64,000 bases of DNA from Ctena decussata (lineage: Eukaryota; Mollusca; Bivalvia; Lucinida; Lucinidae): contig OZ022498.1 in NCBI GenBank assembly GCA_963989385.1, forward strand, positions 102,533,298-102,597,297. Reading direction: 5' to 3'. This document shows positions 12,401-24,400 of the stretch, in pieces; position 1 is the stretch's first letter; each line of letters starts with the position of its first letter. The translations under genes and the position numbers were made by a program. Under the pieces are notes generated by a model. It was not told the DNA's origin, did not search any database, and saw nothing but the letters and a program-made list of their open reading frames with translations.

Positions 12401-15400
12401 GACCTAATTTATGACACTGTCAACTTTGGTACATTATGTAGTCTTTTATATGGGAAAATGCTTAAACAGTGAATTTTTCAGATACTATTTAAGTCTAAGG
12501 TGCAAAATTTGGTATATATGGTTGACTAAATGACCAGATGAAGGTATTTTGTCGTTAAAGGTCAAGGTCATTCTTAGACTTTTGTACAAGGTCATTGAGA
12601 TTCTGTCACCCGTCAACATTTTCAAACATCTTCTCAGAGGCCACTAGGGTCAATTGAAGCCATATTTCATATGGAGCTTCACCGGCTTAAAGGAACCATA
12701 GTTTGTTCAGATGGTCTTGGTCACTTGACCAAGATGGCCACCATGCCCATATATGGTAAAAACTCTTCAAACGTCTTTTTCTCGAGAACCGAAAGGCCTC
12801 TAACCTTGAAACTTGGTACCGGTATGTAGCATTGGGCACTCAGGCCCATCATAGTTTATACAAATGATTACTGTATTTCATATGGAGCTTTAATACTGGG
12901 TCAAAGGAATCAAAGTTTGTTCAGATGGTCATGGTCGTATGAACATGGTGGCCGCCACACCCATTTATGATAAAAACCCTTCAGAAATCTTTGTCCAGAA
13001 ACAAAGGCCCAGTGACCTTTATGGCTTGGTATATAGAATTGGGACTCAACATTAATCCCCAAGGGAGGGGGCCCCTGCCCTGGTGCTATATACATGTATA
13101 AAAGCATGAAAATATATACCAGGACCAAGTGTCAGGTGAGATACAGGACCATTGGACCTCTGGTTTTATTTTTCCGCCGGCAATGTATTTCCAGAGTTAT
13201 GCCCCTTTTTTCGACTTAGCCTGTGGAACCTTGTGAACAAAATATCTCAAGAACCCCTGATGCTAGGATCTTGAGGCTTTGCAAGATGGAATGCCCAAGG
13301 TGTAGATGGCCTGATTAACTTTTGAAACAAATTCGTGAATTTTTGACCGGGCTATGCCCCTTTGTCGACTTAGTGCATTGTAAGCCTATAGAACCTTGTG
13401 AACAAAATATCTCAAGAACCCCTGAAGCTAGGAGCATGATTTTTTGCAGGAAGATACTGCCTGTGGTGTAGATGACCTGATTAACTTTTGAAAAAAATTC
13501 GTGAATTTTTGATCGAGTTATTCCCCTTTTTCGACTTAGTGCATTGAGGCCTATGGTACAAAGGTACCCTTACATAGAGTCAAGAACAATAAGAGCTAGG
13601 AACTTGAAACTTTATATACATGATCAGTATGGAAAATAAGCAGACCTGTATTTTTTTATTTTTCCGCTGGCAATGTATTTCTAGAGTTATGCCCCTTTTT
13701 CGACTTAGCCTGTGGAACCTTGTGAACAAAATATCTCAAGAACCCCTGATGCTAGGATCATGAGGCTTTGCAAGATGAGAATGCCCAAGGTGTAGATGAC
13801 CTGATTAACTTTTGAATCAAATTCGTGAATTTTGACCTAGTTATGCCCCTTTTTCGACTTAGTGCATTGTAAGCCTATGGAACCTTGTGAACAAAATATC
13901 TCAAGAACCCCTGAAGCTAGGAGCATGATTTTTTGCAGGAAGATACTGCCTGTAGTGTAGATGACCTGATTAACGTTTGAAAAAAAATCGTGAATTTTTG
14001 ATCAAGTTATTCCCCTTTTTCGACTTAGTGCATTGAGGCCTATGGTAAAAAGGTATCCTTACATATAGTCAGGAACAATAAGAGCTAGGAACTTGAAACT
14101 TTATACACATGATCAGTATGGAAAATAAGCAGACCCGTATTTTTTTTATTTTTCCGCCAGTCATGTATTTCCAGAGTTATGCCCCTTTTTCGACTTAGCC
14201 TGTGGAAACTTGTGAACAAAATATCTCAAGAACCCCTGATGCTAGGATCGGGAGGTTTTGCAGGATGAGAATGCCTAAGGTGTAGATGACCTGATTAACT
14301 TTTGAAACAAATTCGTGAATTTTTGACAAAGTTATGCCCCTTTTTCGACTTAGTGCATGGTAAGCATATGGAACCTTGTGAACAAAATATCTCAAGAACC
14401 CCTGATGTTAGGAGCATGATTTTTTGCAGGAAGATACTGCCTATGGTGTAGATGACCTGATTAACTTTTGAAAAGAAATCATGAATGTTTGATTGACTTA
14501 TGCCCCTTTTTCGACTTAGTGCATTGTAAGCCTATGGAACCTTGTGAACAAAATATCTCAAGAACACCTGATGCTAGGAGCATGATTTTATGCAGGAAGA
14601 TACTGCCTGTGGTGTAGATGACCTGATTAACTTTTAAAAATAATTTGTAAATTTTGGAATGAGTTATGCCCCTTTTTCAACTTAGTGCATTATTTGCCTA
14701 TGGAAGCTTGTGAACAAAATATCTGGAGAACCCCTGATGCTAGGATCATGATTTTTGCAGGTTGATATTACCCAAGGTGTAGATGACCTGATTAACTTTC
14801 GAAAACAATTCGTAAATTTTTGACTGAGTTAAGCCCCTTTTTCGACTTAGTGCATTGTAAGCCTATGGTACAAAGGTACAAGCATTATTGGATGAACCTT
14901 CTCTAGAGACAAGCATATGGTTGGGGGCATAGTGTTTCATAAACACATTTTCTAGTTCTCTATTGTTTCCAGTCTTAGAATTGCCATTAAAATTGGGAAA
15001 TTGCTTTGGCTTCTGGGGGGCAACCTTTTGTTAACTTCTTAGCACAGAACTTTCAGCCATTTTATTAACTGGCATTCATATATAATGTGACTTTTTCAGT
15101 ATGTATTTATCAAACTTTCTTAAGTGCGAATAAAGCCAGTTTGGGCATATGATTGGGCTAGAAAAAAAACCCCTAAATTCCTAGTATCAGCCCTAAAACT
15201 TTGCCAAATAGCGCTAATTTTTGGCCAAAATATCCCTAATTTAAGGCCTAATTTTTTTGCCAAACTCGTACAGGGATGTTTGTATCTATACCTTAGATGA
15301 GAGAGTAACATGCTCCAGGCACTGGTTTGCAAAAGCAAGCTAAGCCATGCCCTTAGCCTGATTCAAGACAGTACCATGTTCTTTTTGTGAGAAAAAAGGT

Positions 15401-18400
15401 GTAAAAATTACTGATGTGGGTAAAATAAAAGATGTTAAGGTCAAGTAAACAAAGATCTGATAGTTCAGCCTATAAAATTTAAAAAAAATAACCTGTTTGA
15501 GTTAGTTTGTAAAAAAAAAGAAATTAGCTCCCTCAAGGTGAAAAAAAGAAAGAAATTGTTTCCAGAGGCCAGTGAAATACAATGTTCTGTCTCCATCAAG
15601 AATACCCCCCCCCCCCCCAGAATATCAAATGGTCGGTCCCTTACCTGCTTATGTAAAGACACGGTAAAGCCGAGCTTTTCCTCTTCTTTATGACTCATGC
15701 GTCCATAGGAGATAGCTTTTTTCAAGCATATAATACAATAATTTGAATGATAGGTTTGAAAAAATGACAATAGTCCATTGTGAGAACTTCAGGTAGCATC
15801 TGACTTATAATTCGAGAGGACCATGGCATACACTGTACTTGGAAGAATGATGTCTCGATGACGTCACTTAGACATCAGTACGAAGTCTTAGTTGCTATGG
15901 TAAAAGATGTCACGTCATTGGCTCCTTCTGTGTTTCAGTGACATTACAAACTGATTTTTTTTTCAACAGAAAGTTCTGATCAAACAAATAGTTATTCTCA
16001 ACTCATTAATTTTGTGTTATATATAAATTTTCGCAGTTAAGGGTCAAAAACATAGATATTAATTTTCGGATTTTTAATTTTCGCGGTTAGCAACATACTC
16101 GAAAAGCAAAACTATTTCTTTTTCACTTGAGCCAGTACTTTCATTAACCTGCGGCAGGGCCGCCGCAGGTTAATGAAAGAACTTGCTCAAGTGAAAAACG
16201 CCAGCAACTACCAAAGCAAACAGAAACAAAATATATGAATACTGTGTCTACAGAAGACACCTTGTATGAAACAGGATATTATTCGCGATTTTAATATTCA
16301 CGGTTCCTAAGTGACCGCGAAATACCGCGAAAAAATGGAGCACCGCAAAAAATACCATGTATACGGTATAGTCCGTTTGGTGCCAAGTGCAAACGTGGTT
16401 CTGCTTATTTTCTCGAAAAGGATGAAAGTTCAATCGAATTTGATTCCTATTACTGTACATAACAGAATACGAAAAATCCAAATTTTTGGATGCTTTTGTA
16501 AAATATTTTCCTCTAACAGTATTTCTACATAATTATGATTATTCATAGGATGAAAATTAAGAATGAGCAATGCGAAAATCTTCTCCTTCGCACCAATTTG
16601 GAGAAAATATTGGGGATGCCATTTGCATTCGGGAGCAAACGGACTATAATCTGTATGTGGAGCTCAGATCATGATAAAAATACTATTTGACAAATAAGTG
16701 GTCAAATTTCAACATTATCATTGCAGACGGAGCCAATTCTCATACGAGTAAATCCAGTGGATCAACTGACAATAGTGGGCATAAGAGTGGTAAATCCGGT
16801 GGACATGGTGGTAAAGATGGATCAACTGGCCATAGTGGACATGAAGGAAGTGGTAAATCCGGTGGACATGGTGGTAAAGATGGATCAACTGGCCATAGTG
16901 GACATGAAGGAAGTGGTCAATCCGATGGACATGGTGGTAATGATGGATCAACTGGCCATAGTGGACATGATGGAAGTGGTAACTCCGGTAGACATGGTGG
17001 TAAAGATGGATCAACTGGCCATAGTGGACATGAAGGAAGTGGTAAATCCGGTGGACATGGTGGTAAAGATGGATCAACTGGCCATAGTGGGCATGAAGGA
17101 AGTGGTAAATCCGGTGGACATGGTGGTAAAGATGGATCAACTGGCCATAGTGGACATGAAGGAAGTGGTAAATCCGGTGGACATGGTGGTAAAATTGGAT
17201 CAACTGGCCATAGTGGACATGAAGGAAGTGGTAAATCCGATGGACATGGTGGTAAAGATGGATCAACTGGCCATAGTGGACATGAAGGAAGTGGTAAATC
17301 CGATGGACATGGTGGTAGGGATGGATCAACTGGCCATAGTGGACATGAAGGAAGTGGTAAATCCGATGAACATGGTGGTAAAGATGGATCAACTGGCCAT
17401 GGTGGTAAAGATGGATCAACTGGCCATAGTGGACATGAAGGAAGTGGTAAATCCGGTAGACATGGTGGTAAAGATGGATCAACTGGCCATAGTGGACATG
17501 AAGGAAGTGGTAAATCCGGTGGACATGGTGGTAAAGATGGATCAACTGGCCATAGTGGACATGAAGGAAGTGGTAAATCCGATGGACATGGTGGTAAAGA
17601 TGGATCAACTGGCCATAGTGGACATGAAGGAAGTGGTAAATCCGGTAGACATGGTGGTAAAGATGGATCAACTGGCCATAGTGGACATGAAGGAAGTGGT
17701 AAATCCGGTGGACATGGTGGTAAAGATGGATCAACTGGCCATAGTGGACATGATGGAAGTGGTAAATCCGATAGACATGGTGGTAAAGATGGATCAACTG
17801 GCCATAGTGGACATGAAGGAAGTGGTAAATCCGGTGGACATGGTGGTAAAGATGGATCAACTGGCCATAGTGGACATGAAGGAAGTGGTAAATCCGATGG
17901 ACATGGTGGTAAAGATGGATCAACTGGCCATGGTGGTAAAGATGGATCAACTGGCCATAGTGGACATGAAGGAAGTGGTAAATCCGGTGGACATGGTGGT
18001 AAAGATGGATTAACTGGCCATAGTGGACATGAAAGAAGTGGTAAATCCGATGGACATGGTGGTAAAGATGGATCAACTGGCCATGGTGGTAAAGATGGAT
18101 CAACTGGCCATAGTGGACATGAAGGAAGTGGTAAATCCGGTGGACATGGTGGTAAAGATGGATCAACTGGCCATAGTGGACATGAAGGAAGTGGTAAATC
18201 CGATGGACATGGTGGTAAAGATGGATCAACTGGCCATGGTGGTAAAGATGGATCAACTGGCCATAGTGGACATGAAGGAAGTGGTAAATCCGGTGGACAT
18301 GGTGGTAAAGATGGATCAACTGGCCATAGTGGACATGAAGGAAGTGGTAAATCCGGTGGACATGGTGGTAAAGATGGATCAACTGGCCATAGTGGACATG

Positions 18401-21400
18401 ATGGAAGTGGTAAATCCGGTGGACATGGTGGTAAAGATGGATCAACTGGCCATAGTGGACATGATGGAAGTGGTAAATCCGGTGGACATGGTGGTAAAGA
18501 TGGATCAACTGGCCATAGTGGACATGATGGAAGTGGTAAATCCGGTGGACATGGTGGTAAAGATGGATCAACTGGCCATAGTGGACATGAAGGAAGTGGT
18601 AAATCCGGTGGACATGGTGGTAAAGATGGATCAACTGGCCATAGTGGACATGATGGAAGTGGTAAATCCGGTGGACATGGTGGTAAAGATGGATCAACCG
18701 GCCATAGTGGACATGATGGAAGTGGTAAATCCGGTGGACATGGTGGTAAAGATGGATCAACTGGCCATAGTGGACATGAAGGAAGTGGTAAATCCGGTGG
18801 ACATGGTGGTAAAAATGGATCAACTGGCCATAGTGGACATGATGGAAGTGGTAAATCCGGTGGACATGGTGGTAAAGATGGATCAACTGGCCATAGTGGA
18901 CATGATGGAAGTGGTAAATCCGGTGGACATGGTGGTAAAGATGGATCAACTGGCCATAGTGGACATGAAGGAAGTGGTAAATCCGGTGGACATGGTGGTA
19001 AAGATGGATCAACTGGCCATAGTGGACATGATGGAAGTGGTAAATCCGGTGGACATGGTGGTAAAGATGGATCAACCGGCCATAGTGGACATGAAGGAAG
19101 TGGTAAATCCGGTGGACATGGCGGTAAAGGTGGATCAACTGGCCATGGTGGTAAAGATGGATCAACTGGCCATAGTGGACATGATGGAAGTGGTAAATCC
19201 GGTGGACATGGTGGTAAAGGTGGTAATGATGGATCAACACGCCGTAGTGGACACAGCGGTAGAAGTCGTTCTAGTGATTCATCTGGTAGCTCCCGTGATG
19301 ATGAATGCGTCAGTCCTGGACCTGGCGATGATAATGGTATGATTTTGAAAATTTACACATGCCTGGACTAGGCATTTGAGACATTTTACAGTATTGTAGT
19401 ATATTTTCTAGGCCAATTAATGTGGTGCATGTATGCATCTTGAGTAGACTGCTCCTGATAAGAGGTACATCACAAGCACCTGAAGCACTTTAAAATGTAA
19501 AAAATCGGATAGTTCATATTATTAATACAGTCATCTCTTGATATCTCGAAGTCGAAATTCATTACAACTTTTGATACCTCAAAGTTTATTATCTGGTTAC
19601 AGAAAATTTACTTAGAGATATTAGTAGTTTTAGGTAACAAAATATAAACGGTAAAGAAAAAAAACAGAAAATGTGTCCAAACTATATCCATTTATATAAT
19701 AGGGTACTTTGAGATATCAGTGTTTGAGATAACGAGAGTCAACTGTATTGCATTGCGTTGGTATTAAGTCATTTGGCAGTTTGGAGGGAAAGATTAAAAA
19801 ATGTTTGTAAGCTAGAACTTCAAGCTCCTGTGGATATGAATTTCAAACTGAGTATACACTTAAATGAACACCCTTACGAAAGCATCATAAAACGAGCCGC
19901 GACGCGAGAAAACCAACAAAGTGGTTGTGCGAGAAGCGCAGATGCCCAGGCTGATCTGAGTTTGCGTCATTAAAAAATAAAATATGTGTTTATTGCTATA
20001 ATCATTAAGCTTTCTGACGGTATAATTTTTAGTTCAATCCTATCGGCAGACTTAACACAGTTAATTTTCTTGCGTACTGAAAAATACATGTAAGTCTATG
20101 GGTTTTTAGAAAAAGTTGACTCACTTTTGGCACGGTACTGTACTTGGAACTATTTTTTTGTGGCGATCTCTAAGCTACGCAATAATTAAGCCGCGACACG
20201 AGAAAACCAACAATTGGCATATGCGTCCGCAAAGGCTCAGATCAGCCTGGCCATCCGCCAGGTCTGACCAGAGTCATTGCTATGCGCTAAAGGGTAGCTA
20301 AGTGTTCAAGCTAACTCCATGCGGATAGCGAATACTCTGATCAGACTGGGCGGATGCCCAGGCTGATCTGAGTCTTCGCTGGGTGCACATGTCACTTTGT
20401 TGGTTTTGTCGTGTCGCGGCTCATATAGCCTTCTTTGTGGCGAGTTCTAAGATACACAGTACATGTATAAAGCGACAATTTTCAGATACAAATGCCCGAG
20501 TTGAAATTATAGAAGAAATGAAAATAGGGCTTTAAAATGTGCATAAAATCCCAGAAGCGCCTTAAAATAATTCTTTCATAAAATTATACAATCATTGTTT
20601 GAGCACAGAAATGATCATTTCAACAATGGCATTCCTATAGAAAAAATAGGAGCTATGGTAGTGTTTTTCGTGTCTAAAAAGGAACAATTTGTTAGAAAAA
20701 CAAAATGTTGAATAAATGTTCTTTTAAACATGTTAAAAGCTGAAGAAGTTCCTTTTGAAAGCTGTCAGCGCCTTAACGATTAACACGAAATTGTGTTTTA
20801 TTGGTTAATTTATATATTAGTTCCACATTTGCGCTAAATCCAAATAAATTATCAGTTATTCGGATAGTCAAAAATCCATTGTTGCATATGTTTTTTCGTG
20901 CTCAACTCAGTCAATAGTCCATTGTTGCATATGTTTTTTCGTGCTCAACTCAGCAAAGCATGAAGTTTTCTCTACTGAAGAATATGAAATGCCAACTTAT
21001 GTTGGCATTTTCATATTTATCAGCAGAGAAAATTTAATGCCCAGCAAAACTGAGCAAGAAAACAGCTGTACTTATCAGTAATTTTTCATTTATTAAAAGG
21101 GAAAATTTCATGCTCAGCTGAGTTGAACGCGAAAAAAGTTTTATAACTTCGGCGCCTGGATCTACTGTTTTCACAAATTCAGCTATTTTCACTTTTGGTG
21201 CTTAAAGTGCTGACGTTATGTCTTTGCTGTGAAGCCTGTCCAGCCCTCTCAAATAGCTTTTTGTTATGATCAATTTACATTCGCCTTCCATTAATCGCTC
21301 TTTATTCATTGTCAGATCCGATCAATGCAAATCATGATAAGAATCCTGTCAGTCCGTTTTTAGTACAATCTATTACCGTTATATGCTTCACGCTGGTCTT

Positions 21401-24400
21401 ATGTTTGGACTGGCATGAGGAATATAAAATAAGCCGCAACATGACAAAACCAACAAAGTGACATGTGCGCTTAGCGAAGACTCAGATCAGCCTGGGAACC
21501 CGCCCAGTCTGATCAGAGTCTTTGCTATCTGCCTAGAGGTAGCTTTGACACTAGGCTACCCTATAAGCTCACAGCGAAGACTCTTATCTGACTAGGTTGA
21601 TGCCCAGGCTGATCAGAGTCTTCGCGGTGCGCAGATGCCACTTTGTTGGTTTTGTCATGTCGCGGTTCAAATATCGTTCCTAAAGGATATATTCTCTACT
21701 ATTCAGAGCACACTATATTTGTTCACAGTTGTTTTATAACCTTATGTGAGACAGTGTCCGTTTCCTTCGATTTGATACCAGTTTCACTTGACCGTACGCC
21801 CAGTAAACAAAAGTATAAGTCTTTAAAACAAGCTGGTATTGGTCCTATCATCACTGACGAAGATCGGATCGGTAAACATTGCAAGGTATAATGTGTCCTT
21901 TCTTGTTGTACACAGATCTTAATGACTGCTTCCCTGATCCGTGTGAAAACGGTGCGACCTGTGTGGACTACGTGGACCGCTACGAGTGCCAATGCATGCC
22001 GGGATATACTGGGGTGAATTGCTCGGACGGTAAGTACGAAAAACTTCAACGAGCTATTGAGTCTGCTCTTAATGGAAAGAAATTGCTTAGAAATTAGCAA
22101 ATTATTTTCTTTTAGAGTTGAACCCAGTTTCGTAAGAATGTAACTACTCACCTTAAAAGTGAAGAAGGCCGTAGCTCATCATCTTGATGCGCAATCGGAG
22201 CACGCTCGGCCAATTCCGTGATTCACGGAATTGGCCGAGCGGTGTTCCGATTGCTTGATTCTCTGGATAAGTTGATTCTTCGCTGTCCTTTCTTTTTCAC
22301 GTATACGTGCCTTGTTTTTGTAAGTTTTTTTACAGGGTCTGTAAACCAAACGGGGACCTTTTGTGCGTACTGAATGCTCAACATTTATCTGCTATTCCAG
22401 AGACCTGGGCCCAGTTGTTCAAAACTAACGACGTCGTTAGTTAACGTGACGTTAAAATTTCAAACGTTAATAACTCAAATATGCCAATATTTTTGTTGAA
22501 AAGATGTGAGAAGCTTTTGCAAGCTTCTGACACATTTTCAACAAAAAAATGGCATATTTGGCTATAAAGTCGTAAAACACTTAACGAGATGAGCTCTTAA
22601 CGAGCTCGTTAGCCTAACGATGCTTTGAACAACTTGGCCCTGGTAGATTAGGTTTCAAGAAAATGTCTCAGATAAATTAATTCTGTTTAGGCCTATTCTT
22701 GTGGAAGCACATGTATGAAACCCTGATTTCAACTGTCTTTCAGAGTCGGTTTTAATAAGGGCCACGTGTATTTTAACTCTACTTGAGAACTCCATAAGAT
22801 CTTACCTCTTGGAGACCATAAACATCTTCTTATTATCGCCTGCCCTCCAAAGCCAAAATAATGAGCCGCGACACGACAAAACCAACAAAGTGGCATGTAG
22901 GCCCAACGAATCTCTGATCAGCCTGGGAATCCGACCAGTCTGATCCGAGTCTTGGCTGTATGCATGGAGCAAGCTTAGACCCTTAGCTGCCATCTGAGCG
23001 CGCAGCAAAAACTCTGGTCAGACTGGGCAGATGGCCAGTCTGATCTGAGTCTTCACTTGGCGCACATGCCACTTTGATGGTTTTGTCATGTCGCGACTCA
23101 TATGGTGACATTTCCCGAAACGTGCTTGGGATGTTCCCCTCGTGGTCTACTTATAATATTTTTTTTGACAAGTGGACATGTCCATCGTTATCATTTGGAA
23201 GAGTCCATTTCTAGTTTAGGGGTTTCTAGTGGATATTTTCATTTTTATTGTAGTTTGCATACAAACTCCTGTAAGCAAACAGTAAGCCCAGTCTGATCAG
23301 AGTCTTTGCTGTCCGCATGGAGGTAGCTTAGACCCCTAGCTAATTTTTACGCGCACAGCAATGACTCTGATCAGACTTGGCTTATGTTCAGGCTGATCTG
23401 AGTCTTTGCTGAGCACACATGCCACTTTGTTGGTTTTTCCGTGTCATGGCTCTAATCCGTTCAGTCAGAGACTGATTGTGAAATAACAAGACAATTTGCG
23501 ATGTATGCAAAACTGAAGTTTAATCCAACACATTTTTTTCTCAAAGTTACTTATGTTTATGTTTAATCATTTCGTGTTTTTTTTTTGTAGATATAAATGA
23601 ATGTGAAAACAATCCTTGTCAGCACGGGGGATCCTGTGTCAACACCCTGGGGAGCTACCACTGTAACTGCAGATATGGCTGGTCAGGCCAACACTGTACT
23701 GATAGTAAGTGGAATGTATTTTTTATCACAAAATGGGGATTCTGGGAGATTTCTAAATGGTAACAAATTATAAACGTTATTACCAAGGGCAATAATATTT
23801 TTGATGTTTGACCCAAACTACCTTGTGATTGTGATTGAAGCCAACTCAGCTTGTATGGTTAGTTTGATATATTCGGTGAGCTGATCTTCATTAAAGTGGT
23901 GAAAACCAGAGCTCTTTGAGAAAATTCACCTGACGTCGTTAGCTTCGAGTCCCACATGTGGGCTCAGTCAGCCTCGAACTACAGAAGCTAGAGCTCTAGT
24001 TATAATATTATAGACATACCGTGCGCTCAAATGTAACTTCGGACAGGCGGGTAAATTCGGATATACAATTGCAAACAGTGAAAATCCAGATGAGACGGCT
24101 CATAATGAGCCGTCTCATCAGGATTTTCTCTGTTTGGCCAGTTAATTTTTGTTTTAATTCCAAACAAGTGACATATAAAGGAAGCAATGTCAGTGTCCGA
24201 ATTTACCCGCTGTCCGAAGTTACCCGACTCTCCCTTAATCACTTTGCCATCCTGCAATTTTCTTGGTCGACGATCCAGAGCAAATTCCCGCTGGGCACTC
24301 AACCTCGAATCAGTATTCATGGTGTTGATTCAACACCATGACATTGAATCAATGTTGATTCAATGTTGATTCAGCGATGTGTGCCTGCTGGGTTGCTTCG

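Larger units (their letters stand above)
7573..14957 (+). repeat. TTTATGCCCCC...GGGGGCATA tandem element (host of a nest)
   Basis: Starts TTTTATGCCCCCAATTTCGG with a hairpin, then a GTCCGTCTGTCTG tract, then alternating units of about 240 bp (AGTTATGCCCCTTTTTCGAC, TGTGAACAAAATATCTCAAG, GTGTAGATGACCTGATTAAC). Ends GGTTGGGGGCATAGTG. The element itself is only about 2.3 kb; 8059-13166 is a later insertion. No ORF. Confidence 0.8.

Noticed and set aside
16792..19194. CRISPR-like regular repeats
   Set aside because: Contiguous units without spacers, inside a coding exon of a eukaryotic gene.
16718..19240. 840-codon open frame on the minus strand, and 430/439-codon frames in another plus frame, across the repeat exon
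   Set aside because: A 63-bp repeat without stops in several frames keeps all of them open. Only the plus frame has flanking splice sites in phase with domain exons.
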